From Caldatribacterium sp051549785 (GTDB taxonomy: Bacteria; Atribacterota; Atribacteria; Atribacterales; Caldatribacteriaceae): a DNA stretch of 64,000 nt. This document shows positions 15,602 through 24,461 of the stretch, one piece after another. Location: contig NZ_CP189974.1 of the NCBI RefSeq assembly GCF_051549785.1, forward strand, positions 1,178,001 through 1,242,000, given 5' to 3'. How positions within the stretch are numbered: position 1 is the stretch's first letter; every line of letters begins with the position of its first letter. The notes under the pieces were generated by a model. That model worked only from the letters and a program-made list of their open reading frames with translations. It ran no database searches and was not told the DNA's origin. Both the position numbers and the translations under genes were made by a program.

Positions 15602-18600
15602 GCCTCTTGGAGCAGTCCTTGTTGTGGGAGGGGGCATTGGAGGCATTGAAGTTGCCCTTGACCTTGCGGAGGCGGGGTTCTTCGTGTACCTCGTTGAGAA
15701 GTCCGCAAGCATCGGGGGACTCATGGCGCGTCTTGATAAAACATTCCCCACGAACGACTGTGCCATGTGCATTCTCTCTCCCAAACTCGTCGAATGTGGT
15801 CGCCACCTCAACATTGAGGTGCTCACCCTTGCGGAGGTGGTGGGCGTCTCGGGAGAGGCGGGAAACTTCACCGTAACCATTCGGGAAAATCCCCGGTACG
15901 TGGACGTGGCTTCCTGCACCGGGTGTGGGGACTGTGCGAATGCCTGCCCGGTCAACCTCCCCAACGACTTCGAGGGAGGGTTGAGCACAAGAAAGGCCAT
16001 CTTCCGCCTCTTTCCTCAGGCGTTCCCCGGGGCTTTTCAGATTGAGAAGCGGGGGATTCCCAATTGCCAGGCAGCCTGTCCTCTTGAGCAAAAAGCGCAG
16101 GGGTACATCGCCCTTATCCGGGAGGGGCGCTTTGAAGAAGCCCTCCGGGTCGTCCGGATGGACAACCCCTTCCCGGGAATCTGTGGCCGAGCCTGCCACC
16201 ACCCCTGCATGGAGCACTGCCAGCGGGGCATGCTCGATGCGCCGCTCCGTATCCCGTACCTCAAGCGATTTCTTGCCGATTTCGAGCGCAGTCTCGGAAA
16301 AGCGCTCCTGCCGGAGGTCCGGAGAGAACGTTCTGAGAGGGTCGCCGTTGTTGGCGCAGGACCGAGTGGCTTGAGCTGTGCGTACTTTCTGCGTCTTCTC
16401 GGGTATCAGGTAGTGGTCTTTGAAGCGCAAAGCCACCCCGGAGGCATGATGCGTTTCGGCATTCCTCCGTATCGCCTTCCCCGGGATGTGGTGGAATGGG
16501 AAATCCGGGCGTTGCAGGAGCTTGGGGTGGATATTCGCTGCAACACCGCCTGGGGCAGGGATTTCCTCCTCCAGGACCTCTTTGCCCGGGGGTTTTCTGC
16601 GGTGTACCTTGCCTGTGGGGCCTGGAAGGGCGCAAGGCTCGGGATTGAAGGGGAGGACCATCCCCAGGTCCTCGACGGCCTGGCGTACCTCCTTCGTTGC
16701 CACCGCTGCGAAGACGTCCCCAGGGCCGAGCGTATTGCCGTGATTGGCGGAGGGAACGTGGCCGTTGACTGTGCCCGGACCGCCCTCCGTCAGGGGGCAA
16801 AAGAAGTCACCGTGTACTACCGCCGTTCCTTCGACGAGATGCCTGCTCGCCCGGAAGAGGTTGAGGAGGCAAAGGAAGAGGGCGTGGAGTTCGTCTTCTG
16901 TGCTGCACCGAGGCGCTTCGTTGAGGTTGACGGGGAACTCCTCCTCGAGATGGCTGGGGTCAGGCTCTGTGCTCCGGACGAGTCGGGGAGACGGCGGCCC
17001 GAAGTCGTCCCGGGGAGCGAGTTCGTCGTCTCTGCGGACCTCTACATTGTGGCGACAGGCCAGAAGGTGGTCGTTCCCGAAAAGGAAGGCCTCGAGCTCA
17101 CCCCCTGGGGGACGGTGAAGGTGGGGGAGAATCTCGCGACCTCCTGTCCTGGGGTGTTCGCCGGGGGGGATCTCGTCCTTGGGCCGGCGACCCTTGTTGA
17201 GGCCATTGCCCACGGAAAGCGGGCGGCGTACGCCATCGATGCGTACCTTCGGGGAGTGCCCTTTGAAAAGCAGCGCCTTTCGCCTGCTCCGCTTGCCATC
17301 CCTTGGGGGGAACGGAAAAACCCTGGGGAACCCCCGAGGAAGCTTGAGGTGTCCAAACGGGTCACAGGATTTGCTGAGGTGGTTTCCGGATACACTGAGC
17401 AAGAAGCCCGAGATGAGGCACAGAGGTGTCTCTCCTGTGGTGGGTGTGCGGAGTGCCTGAGGTGTATTGAAGCGTGCAAGAGGAACGCCATACGCCACGG
17501 GGATGAGGTACGCTTGCGGGAGCTCAGGGTGGGGGCCATCGTCTACGCCACCGGGACCGAGGTGTTCGATCCGGCGAAGCGCCTTCGAGAACTCGGGTAC
17601 CGGAAGTACCCCAACGTTATCACAAGCCTCGACTTTGAGCGAATCCTCAGCGCTTCTGGTCCCACAAAGGGGAAGGTCGTCCGGCCCTCTGACGGAAAGG
17701 TACCACGGAACATTGCTTTCGTGCAGTGTGTGGGCTCCCGGGATCGGGAGCGGGGTGGTTCCTACTGTTCCTCGGTGTGCTGCATGTACGCCATCAAAGA
17801 AGCGCTTGTTGCCATGGAACACCTCCGGGTAGAGGGAGAAAGTTCTTGCTGTGCACTGCCTCATGAGGGAAGGGACGTTCCTCTTGACGTCACCGTTTTC
17901 CTCATCGACATGCGGGCCTTCGGGAAGGATTTCGAGAGGTACTACGAGCGGGCAAAGGCCTCAGGGATCCACTTTGTCCGGGGACGGGTGAGCCACATTG
18001 CTGCTTCTCGCGACGGCGACCCGGTGGTCTTCTACGTTGACGAAGGCGGGAAAAAACAAAGCGAAACCTTTGACCTTGTGGTGCTTTCTGTTGGCCTCTG
18101 CGTCCCGGACGAGGAGAAAGAGCGCCTTGCCCGCTGTGGCGTGGCCCTTGACGGCGAGGGTTTCCCGTACTTTACCGACTTTGGGACGCGGGAGGTTCGG
18201 CCGGGAATCTTCGTGTGCGGGAGCCTTGCCGGTCCCAAAGACATTCCGGGAACGGTGGTCGAGGCGAGTGCCGTGGCGTCTGAGGTCGGGTCGCTCCTCG
18301 CCCCGTCTCGCTTTCGCCTTGTTCGGGAAAAGGTTTATCCTCCGGAGCGGGACGTCACCGCTTCGCCGCTTCGAATCGGGGTCTTCGTGTGCCGCTGCGG
18401 GATCAACATCGCCGGGGTTGTGGATACGAAAGCGGTGGTGGAGTGGGCACAGAATCTCCCCGGGGTGGTGTTCGCCGAGGAGAACCTGTACACCTGTTCT
18501 CAGGACACTCAGGAGCGCATCAAGGCAAAGATTCAGGAACTTGGGCTCAACCGGGTCGTGGTGGCTTCCTGCTCTCCACGAACACACGAGCCCCTCTTCC

Positions 18601-20042
18601 GGGAGACCCTGAAGGAAGCAGGTCTCAACCCTTACCTTTTCGTGATGGCCAATATCCGTGACCAGTGTTCCTGGGTCCACCAGGAGGAGAAGGAAGAGGC
18701 CACCGAAAAGGCGAAAGACCTCGTGGCCATGGCGGTGGCGAAGGCCGCTCTCCTTGAGCCGCTTGCCCCCCTTCCCGTCCCTGTGGAGAAAGGGGTTCTG
18801 GTCATCGGTGGGGGGCTTTCGGGGATGACCGCCGCTTTAGAGGCAGCACGGCAGGGTATCCCGGTGTACCTCGTGGAACGGGAAAAGGACCTTGGAGGAC
18901 AGAGCCCCCCATATACCGTTGAGGGGGTGGACCTTGGGAAGCTTCGGGAGAAACTCAAAAGGGAGATTGCCGAAAACCCGAGGATTACGGTTTTTCTCGA
19001 GAGCAGCGTCCTTGAGGTCAACGGCTTTGTGGGGAATTTCGAGAGCGTTGTACACGAGAAGGGAACCCTCCACACTCTGAAACATGGGGGCATCATCGTT
19101 GCCACGGGCGGCAGGGCGTACCTCCCCCAAGGTGGGGCATTCCTCTACGGCAGGGACCCGAGGGTCCTCACCCAGAGGGAGCTCGAAGCCGGTATCCACG
19201 CAGGGACCTTCTCGCCCCCGGGGCGGGTGGTCATGATTCAGTGCGTGGGTTCCCGAAATACCGAACATCCCTACTGCAGCCGGGTGTGCTGTCTCCAGGC
19301 AGTGAAAAACGCCCTGCGCCTCAAGGAAATTTCCCCGGGCACGGAGGTCGTGGTGCTCTATAGAGACATGCGGACGTACGGCCTCTATGAGCGGTACTAT
19401 ACGAAAGCCCGGGAAAAGGGCGTTCTCTTCGTGCGGTTTGGGGATGAGGCGATGCCTGCGGTGGAAGAGGGGAACGAGGAGCTTCTTGTGCGCTTTGTCG
19501 ACCCTCTCCTTGGGGAGGAAGTCACCCTCGGTGCGGACCTTGTGGTTCTCAGCACAGGTATCGTGCCCCATGAGGATGCCCCGGCTCTTGCCAGGCTCCT
19601 CAAGGTGCCCCTCACTCAGGACGGGTTTTTCCTCGAGGCCCACGTGAAGCTCCGCCCAGTGGACTTTGCAACGGAGGGCATTTACGTCTGCGGGCTCGCC
19701 CATGGGCCGAAGCTCGCCGAAGAGAGCATCCTTCAGGCAAAAGCTGCGGTCGCCCGCCTCATGGCCGTCCTCAGTAAAGACGTTCTCCTTGCTGAGGCCC
19801 AGATTGCCTCGGTGGACGAGAAGAAGTGCGTGGCCTGTGGGGACTGCGAGCGGGTGTGCCAGTACCGGGCAATTGCCGTGGATTGGGAAAAGGGTGTGGC
19901 ACGGGTCAATCGGGCCCTGTGCAAGGGATGCGGGCTGTGCAGTGCGACCTGCCGCAGCGGAGCAATCAGAGTGTATGGCTTCACACCAGAGGCGATTCTC
20001 TCCGAGGTGGAGTACCTCTATGAACTCTCCATGGGAACCTAA
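15585..20042 (+). CDS. Giant HdrA-GltD-HdrA fusion, electron-bifurcating reductase subunit
   Basis: 1485 residues. Order of parts: HdrA FAD domain with G-G-G-I-G-G at 15-20 and C-A-M-C at 59-62; one ferredoxin motif C-T-G-C-G-D-C-A-N-A-C-P at 111-122; an inserted GltD/NfnB-like module, about 145-590, with its own Fe-S helical domain (I-C-G-R-A-C-H-H-P-C), FAD loop G-A-G-P-S-G near 255 and NADPH loop G-G-G-N-V-A near 387; a cysteine-rich return into HdrA near 615 (C-L-S-C-G-G-C-A-E-C-L-R-C); the rest of HdrA; a second HdrA copy with G-G-G-L-S-G near 1072; and two C-terminal ferredoxin motifs from about 1413. Large HdrA proteins of this sort (HdrL) occur in some sulfate reducers. Three flavin sites and one NAD(P)H site are predicted. 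SD GGAGGGAGGAAGG precedes the ATG. Confidence 0.9.
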   Translation: MERAPEPLGAVLVVGGGIGGIEVALDLAEAGFFVYLVEKSASIGGLMARLDKTFPTNDCAMCILSPKLVECGRHLNIEVLTLAEVVGVSGEAGNFTVTIRENPRYVDVASCTGCGDCANACPVNLPNDFEGGLSTRKAIFRLFPQAFPGAFQIEKRGIPNCQAACPLEQKAQGYIALIREGRFEEALRVVRMDNPFPGICGRACHHPCMEHCQRGMLDAPLRIPYLKRFLADFERSLGKALLPEVRRERSERVAVVGAGPSGLSCAYFLRLLGYQVVVFEAQSHPGGMMRFGIPPYRLPRDVVEWEIRALQELGVDIRCNTAWGRDFLLQDLFARGFSAVYLACGAWKGARLGIEGEDHPQVLDGLAYLLRCHRCEDVPRAERIAVIGGGNVAVDCARTALRQGAKEVTVYYRRSFDEMPARPEEVEEAKEEGVEFVFCAAPRRFVEVDGELLLEMAGVRLCAPDESGRRRPEVVPGSEFVVSADLYIVATGQKVVVPEKEGLELTPWGTVKVGENLATSCPGVFAGGDLVLGPATLVEAIAHGKRAAYAIDAYLRGVPFEKQRLSPAPLAIPWGERKNPGEPPRKLEVSKRVTGFAEVVSGYTEQEARDEAQRCLSCGGCAECLRCIEACKRNAIRHGDEVRLRELRVGAIVYATGTEVFDPAKRLRELGYRKYPNVITSLDFERILSASGPTKGKVVRPSDGKVPRNIAFVQCVGSRDRERGGSYCSSVCCMYAIKEALVAMEHLRVEGESSCCALPHEGRDVPLDVTVFLIDMRAFGKDFERYYERAKASGIHFVRGRVSHIAASRDGDPVVFYVDEGGKKQSETFDLVVLSVGLCVPDEEKERLARCGVALDGEGFPYFTDFGTREVRPGIFVCGSLAGPKDIPGTVVEASAVASEVGSLLAPSRFRLVREKVYPPERDVTASPLRIGVFVCRCGINIAGVVDTKAVVEWAQNLPGVVFAEENLYTCSQDTQERIKAKIQELGLNRVVVASCSPRTHEPLFRETLKEAGLNPYLFVMANIRDQCSWVHQEEKEEATEKAKDLVAMAVAKAALLEPLAPLPVPVEKGVLVIGGGLSGMTAALEAARQGIPVYLVEREKDLGGQSPPYTVEGVDLGKLREKLKREIAENPRITVFLESSVLEVNGFVGNFESVVHEKGTLHTLKHGGIIVATGGRAYLPQGGAFLYGRDPRVLTQRELEAGIHAGTFSPPGRVVMIQCVGSRNTEHPYCSRVCCLQAVKNALRLKEISPGTEVVVLYRDMRTYGLYERYYTKAREKGVLFVRFGDEAMPAVEEGNEELLVRFVDPLLGEEVTLGADLVVLSTGIVPHEDAPALARLLKVPLTQDGFFLEAHVKLRPVDFATEGIYVCGLAHGPKLAEESILQAKAAVARLMAVLSKDVLLAEAQIASVDEKKCVACGDCERVCQYRAIAVDWEKGVARVNRALCKGCGLCSATCRSGAIRVYGFTPEAILSEVEYLYELSMGT

Positions 20043-20454
20043 AATTGTGGCCTTTCTCTGTCACTGGTGCAGTTACGCAGGGGCAGACCTTGCCGGAGTG
20101 AGCCGGATTCAGTATCCCCCGAATATCCGGGTTGTGCGGGTACCGTGTTCGGGGAGTGTTGACCCTCTGTACATCCTGAAAGCCCTCCGGGAGGGGGCCG
20201 ATGGGGTGCTCGTCTCCGGATGCCACCCCGGGGACTGCCACTACCTGAGCGGGAACTACTTTGCCCGGAGGAAGTTCCTCGTGCTCCACGAGCTTTTAGC
20301 CCTTCTTGGTCTCAGGGACCGGGTGCATTTTTCCTGGGTCTCAGCATCTGAGGGGCAGCGCTTTGCCGATGTGGTCAAAGCCGTTACTGAGGCAGTACGA
20401 AGCCTTGGTCCAAATCCGCTGCGTGAGGGGGAAAGCACCTGTGACGCTTCATGA
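20020..20454 (+). CDS. MvhD/FlxD-type [2Fe-2S] electron-transfer subunit
   Basis: 144 residues, canonical for the family. F-L-C-H-W-C-S-Y-A-G-A-D-L-A-G lies near the N-terminus, V-P-C-S-G-S-V-D-P-L-Y-I-L-K-A near residue 45, and the signature V-S-G-C-H-P-G-D-C-H-Y-L-S-G-N-Y near 70. It docks onto HdrA and receives electrons from an oxidoreductase module. In Desulfovibrio it is FlxD of FlxABCD-HdrABC. The ATG lies inside the end of the giant HdrA gene (23-base overlap), and three Flx-like genes follow. Confidence 0.92.
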   Translation: MNSPWEPKIVAFLCHWCSYAGADLAGVSRIQYPPNIRVVRVPCSGSVDPLYILKALREGADGVLVSGCHPGDCHYLSGNYFARRKFLVLHELLALLGLRDRVHFSWVSASEGQRFADVVKAVTEAVRSLGPNPLREGESTCDAS

Positions 20455-21364
20455 CGCTGCCCGCAAGCTCCTTGAAGAGCATGAAGTCCAGGGGGTTCTC
20501 GGGTACCGGAAGGGCTCACTCCCCTTCCGCACCCGGCCGTATCTTTTCCGAGACTCTTGCGAGATCGAGGAACTCGTCTTCAATTCTTTCTGCGGCCTGA
20601 ACCTGGCGCGGTACCTCCTCTTCCTTCCACAGGGCATTGAGCGTGTCGCCATCGTGGCCAAGGGGTGCGATGGCCGGGCCTGTGTGGCACTCATGAGGGA
20701 GAACCGGCTGCGCCGGGAAAACCTTCTCATCCTCGGCGTGCCCTGTCCGGGCATGGTGGACACGAGAAAGCTCACCGAATGGGAGGGCCTTAAGGAGCAT
20801 GAGGTGACCTTAAGAGGCGGGGAAATCGTGATTCGGGGTGTGGCGTACCCCCTTGCATCGTTCCTTGACGCTTCATGCCGGCGCTGCCGCTACCGCAGTC
20901 CTCTTGTGTACGATATCCTCGTCGAGGGTGGTGAGGTGCCGTCGCTTCCCCAGGAGGATACCCTGGGAGAGCTCCAGAGTCTCCCCGAAGAAAAACGGTG
21001 GGAATTCTTCCGGAAGGAACTCTCCCGGTGTATCCGCTGCTACGCCTGCCGTAACGCCTGTCCCATGTGCTACTGCAAGGAGTGCTTTGCCGAAAGCCAC
21101 AAACCCTCGTTCCTCCACCCTTCCCCGACGCTCCGGGATAACTTCGTCTTCCACGTGGGACGAGCGATGCACCTTGCCGGACGATGTGTCGAGTGTGGTG
21201 CTTGCGAACGGGCATGCCCCCTCGGGATACCGGTTGCCACGATGTTCTTTGCCGTTTCCGACACCGTGCGGGAGCACTTCGCCTTTGAAGCCGGGGTGGA
21301 CGTCGCGGCCCCGGCGCCTTTTGTGACGTACCGGGAGGATGACCCCAATGCGTTTATCCGGTAA
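20441..21364 (+). CDS. FlxC-like 4Fe-4S dicluster protein
   Basis: About 307 residues from the GTG behind GAGGGGGAA. The first half resembles the FdhB/FrhB-type fold (K-G-C-D-G-R-A-C-V-A-L near 75 and G-V-P-C-P-G-M-V near 100). The second half has two ferredoxin-like motifs: C-I-R-C-Y-A-C-R-N-A-C-P-M-C-Y-C-K-E-C near 195, and C-V-E-C-G-A-C-E-R-A-C-P near 250. The position between FlxD- and FlxB-like genes matches the Fe-S subunit FlxC of the flavin oxidoreductase-heterodisulfide reductase system. Proposed role: relay electrons between FlxA/B and FlxD-HdrA. Confidence 0.78.
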   Translation: MTLHDAARKLLEEHEVQGVLGYRKGSLPFRTRPYLFRDSCEIEELVFNSFCGLNLARYLLFLPQGIERVAIVAKGCDGRACVALMRENRLRRENLLILGVPCPGMVDTRKLTEWEGLKEHEVTLRGGEIVIRGVAYPLASFLDASCRRCRYRSPLVYDILVEGGEVPSLPQEDTLGELQSLPEEKRWEFFRKELSRCIRCYACRNACPMCYCKECFAESHKPSFLHPSPTLRDNFVFHVGRAMHLAGRCVECGACERACPLGIPVATMFFAVSDTVREHFAFEAGVDVAAPAPFVTYREDDPNAFIR

Positions 21365-22304
21365 CGGTGTGGTAGTCGCCCGTGAGGCTTTCCTTGAGTG
21401 GTTGAGTCGTGGGAAGACTTTTGTGACGGAAACGGTGGCCAGGCGTTTTCGCCTTCCCTTTCCCTCTGTTCCCACCCCCAAAGCCGTTCTCCTTCCCCAG
21501 CATGAAGCGTTGTACCGGTTCTTCTGGGCGCAGAGGACGTGGAACGTGCATTCCCTCCCCCCGGAGGGTACACCCATCCTCCTTCTTGCCGCTCCCTGTG
21601 AAGTGAAAGCCGTTACCGATGTTCTTGACGCCGTTTTTCTCGGGAATGCTCCTCAGGACCCGTACTATGCGACCCGGCGCAAGAACCTCATCCTCGGTGC
21701 TCTGGGATGCGCCTTTTTTGGAACCACCTGTTTCTGCACGAAAGTCGGGGGGCATCCACTTTCCCGGGAAGGTGCGGATTTCTTCGCCCTGCCGCTGCCC
21801 TTTGGGGTGTACTTTGAAGGAGAAGGACCGTCGGGACGGCCCCTTGCATCCAGCGAGCAGGAGGAACTCGAAACGCTTGCAGAGAACCTTACGCGGAACG
21901 CTCCCCCACCCTTCCCCGAGAAAACCCCAGAGTACCTCTACAAGGCCTTTGGACGTGACATCTGGGAGGATGTTGCCTGGGGGTGCCTGAACTGCGGGGC
22001 CTGCACGTTTCTGTGTCCGACGTGCTTTTGCTTTGACCTGGCGCTTGAAGGGAGGCTCCGGGGGGCGATGATCCGGACTTGGGATAGCTGCATGTTCCCA
22101 AAGTTCACGCTCCACGCTTCTTCCCACAACCCGAGATCCCACCCCATGCAGCGGGTTCGCCAGAGAATCCTCCACAAGTTCTCCTACCATCCTCTCCGGA
22201 AAGGTGTGTTCGGCTGTGTAGGATGCGGGCGATGTGTGGCGCTGTGTCCGGTCAACTGGGATATTCGGGAAGCGGTCGAGAGGGTGGTGTCCTGTGCCCT
22301 GTGA
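21348..22304 (+). CDS. FlxB/HydB/AsrA-like 4Fe-4S dicluster protein
   Basis: 318 residues related to anaerobic sulfite reductase subunit A and the beta subunit of sulfhydrogenase. The N-terminal domain carries the G-C-A-F-F-G-T-T-C-F-C segment. The C-terminal part has C-L-N-C-G-A-C-T-F-L-C-P-T-C-F-C-F-D (near 220) and C-V-G-C-G-R-C-V-A-L-C-P (near 295), each binding [4Fe-4S]. It is a paralogue of the hydrogenase beta subunit near 60 kb. It probably connects the FAD/NAD protein encoded next to the FlxC/FlxD chain. An ATG nine bases upstream is too close to the SD, so the second ATG was chosen. Confidence 0.85.
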   Translation: MRLSGNGVVVAREAFLEWLSRGKTFVTETVARRFRLPFPSVPTPKAVLLPQHEALYRFFWAQRTWNVHSLPPEGTPILLLAAPCEVKAVTDVLDAVFLGNAPQDPYYATRRKNLILGALGCAFFGTTCFCTKVGGHPLSREGADFFALPLPFGVYFEGEGPSGRPLASSEQEELETLAENLTRNAPPPFPEKTPEYLYKAFGRDIWEDVAWGCLNCGACTFLCPTCFCFDLALEGRLRGAMIRTWDSCMFPKFTLHASSHNPRSHPMQRVRQRILHKFSYHPLRKGVFGCVGCGRCVALCPVNWDIREAVERVVSCAL

Positions 22305-23121
22305 AGGAATATACACGCCGTGCCTTCTCCCCATAGCGGAGATTGTCGAGGAGACCCAGGATATCAAGACCTTTCGGATTCCACGCCCCGAGCACTTCGT
22401 GTACCGTCCAGGACAGTTTGCCGAAATTTTCGTGCCCGGAGTGGGAGAGGCACCCTTTTCCATCTCCTCCTCCCCCACCGAGAGGACGTTCCTCGAGTTC
22501 AGCGTCAAGCGCATCGGCTCGGTGACCCAAGCACTGCACCGCTTGAACCCCGGGGATACGGTTGGCCTGCGGGGACCTTACGGGAACGGGTTTCCGGTTG
22601 AGGAACTCCTTGGGAAGCACCTGCTCTTTGTGGGTGGGGGAATTGGCCTTGCGCCTTTGCGTTCCCTCATTAACTACGTCCTCGCTCCAGAGCACCGCTC
22701 GTCTTTCGGGGATGTCTTCATCCTCTACGGTGCCCGCACGCCTCAGGACCTTGTCTTCCGGTGGGAGCTTGAGCGCTGGAGAAAGCGTGAAGACCTCGCG
22801 CTCTGTCTTACGGTCGATGAAGGCAATGCGTCCTGGGAGGGCAGAGTGGGGCTTGTGCCGAACGTCCTCCGGGAGGTTTTCTCTTTCCCGTGCACCAAGT
22901 GGGTGAGTATTGTCTGCGGCCCCCCGATTATGATAAAGTTCACTATCAAAGCGCTCCGGGAGCTCGGCTTTGCACCGGGGGATATCATCACGACCCTCGA
23001 GATGAAGATGAAGTGCGGTCTTGGGAAGTGCGGGCGCTGCAACATCGGCCCGTATTACGTGTGTCAGGACGGACCGGTGTTTTCGTATGAAACCCTTTTG
23101 GAGATGCCAGAGGAGTATTGA
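22294..23121 (+). CDS. FlxA/HydG-like FAD-NAD(P) oxidoreductase subunit
   Basis: About 275 residues of the ferredoxin-NADP reductase-like family (AsrB, sulfhydrogenase gamma, DHOdehase electron-transfer subunit). FAD loop Y-R-P-G-Q-F-A-E-I near residue 43 and P-F-S-I-S-S-S-P. NAD loop V-G-G-G-I-G-L-A-P-L-R-S-L near 115. C-terminal [2Fe-2S] cysteines in M-K-C-G-L-G-K-C-G-R-C-N-I-G-P-Y-Y-V-C. It oxidises NAD(P)H and passes electrons to the Flx Fe-S subunits, or runs in reverse. The GTG start lies inside the end of the preceding gene. The gene closes the Hdr/Flx block. Confidence 0.88.
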   Translation: MPCEGIYTPCLLPIAEIVEETQDIKTFRIPRPEHFVYRPGQFAEIFVPGVGEAPFSISSSPTERTFLEFSVKRIGSVTQALHRLNPGDTVGLRGPYGNGFPVEELLGKHLLFVGGGIGLAPLRSLINYVLAPEHRSSFGDVFILYGARTPQDLVFRWELERWRKREDLALCLTVDEGNASWEGRVGLVPNVLREVFSFPCTKWVSIVCGPPIMIKFTIKALRELGFAPGDIITTLEMKMKCGLGKCGRCNIGPYYVCQDGPVFSYETLLEMPEEY

Positions 23122-23123
23122 CC

Positions 23124-24461
23124 ATGGAGTACCGGGAAGCTCTGGAGTACCTTTATGGGCTCATCAATTACGAAAAGACCCGGGTTCCCTACACGGACTT
23201 AAAGCTCGAACGCATGCGGGAATTCGTGGAGCGTCTGGGGAACCCCCAGAAAACCATCCCCACGGTCCTTGTCGCCGGAACAAAGGGGAAGGGTAGCACC
23301 TCCTACATGCTGCACCGGCTTTTTGGCGCTTTTGGCCTGCGCTGTGGCCTCTTCTCCAAACCCCACCTTCTGACCTTCCGGGAACGCATCCGCATTGACG
23401 ACCGGCTCATAAGCCCCGAGGAGCTTGTCTGCCTTGTGGACCGGGTTCGGTCTGTAGTGGAAGCGATGGAGCGGGAATCCCCCTGGGGACAGCCCACGTA
23501 CTTTGAAGTTGCCGTGGGTCTGGCGCTTCTCTATTTCCTCGGAAAGGACGTCGATGTGGCCGTGGTGGAGGTTGGCCTTGGAGGACGGCTTGATGCCACC
23601 AACGTCACCGAGCCCCAGGTGACGGTCATCACTCCGGTGAGCTTCGACCACATGGAGGTTTTGGGGAATACTCTCGAGCAAATCGCCTGGGAGAAGGCCG
23701 GGATTCTCCGAAGCAACGTCCCTCTTGTGCTTGCTCCCCAGAGGGAAGAAGCCCGAGAGGTCATTCTCCAAGAGGCAAAAAGGAAAGGAGCACCGGTACT
23801 TGAGGTGGCGGAAGAGTGCCATGCCGACATCACCTTCCGTGGTCTTCGGGGTTCTCGGTTCCGCTTTTCCATTCGGGGGTGGGGGGAAGGGGAGGTGGTG
23901 CTTCCCCTTCTTGGGGACCACCAGGTGGGGAACTTCCTCACCGCCCTTCTTGTCGTAAGGCTCTTCGGTCTTCCCTGTGAGGTTTCCCGTCTCCAGGAGG
24001 TTGCGGGCACTTTCCGCTGGCCCGGGAGGGTGGACGTGCTCTCCTTTTCACCTCTTTGCGTTTTCGACGTTGCTCACAACCGGGCATCGTTTGAGGTGCT
24101 CCTTGCAACCCTCCGGGACTACCTCGACGTCAAGAAGGCCGTGTGCCTTCTGGGTTTCCTTGAGGGGAAAGACTGTGCAGGAATTGCCGAGGTGCTGCGG
24201 GGTTTCCCCGCGTACTGCATCTTCACCGAACCCCTCCATCCAAAGGCCCTGCCAGTGGAGGTGGTGTCGTCATTCTTTTCCTCTTTCGGTGTTCCTGTAG
24301 AGCTCATCCCCGACCCGTACCGGGCCCGGGAAAGGGCAGAAAGCGTGGCGAGAACCCTTGGCCTTCCTCTTCTCGTGGCCGGCTCGTTCTACCTTGCCCG
24401 ACCCTTTAAAGAAGCCCTGCGTTTTGAGGAAATCCTCGAAGAGGAGGTGGAACTGTGCTGA
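23124..24461 (+). CDS. folC: Folylpolyglutamate synthase/dihydrofolate synthase
   Basis: 445 residues of the Mur-ligase fold. ATP loop G-T-K-G-K-G-S-T-S near residue 54, the family's S-K-P-H-L-L-T-F-R-E-R-I-R, V-G-L-G-G-R-L-D-A-T-N and a C-terminal D-V-A-H-N. It adds glutamates to folates, which retains them in the cell and improves binding to THF-dependent enzymes such as Fhs, MetF and the methyltransferase around it. The ATG is preceded by GAGGAG. A TTG two codons earlier is less likely. Confidence 0.95.
   Translation: MEYREALEYLYGLINYEKTRVPYTDLKLERMREFVERLGNPQKTIPTVLVAGTKGKGSTSYMLHRLFGAFGLRCGLFSKPHLLTFRERIRIDDRLISPEELVCLVDRVRSVVEAMERESPWGQPTYFEVAVGLALLYFLGKDVDVAVVEVGLGGRLDATNVTEPQVTVITPVSFDHMEVLGNTLEQIAWEKAGILRSNVPLVLAPQREEAREVILQEAKRKGAPVLEVAEECHADITFRGLRGSRFRFSIRGWGEGEVVLPLLGDHQVGNFLTALLVVRLFGLPCEVSRLQEVAGTFRWPGRVDVLSFSPLCVFDVAHNRASFEVLLATLRDYLDVKKAVCLLGFLEGKDCAGIAEVLRGFPAYCIFTEPLHPKALPVEVVSSFFSSFGVPVELIPDPYRARERAESVARTLGLPLLVAGSFYLARPFKEALRFEEILEEEVELC

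Noticed and set aside
15531..17864. A 777-codon open frame on the minus strand opposite the giant HdrA gene
   Set aside because: It is the mirror of a high-GC gene. Its translation is Pro/His/Arg-rich without any family motif, whereas the plus strand has unmistakable HdrA and GltD motifs.
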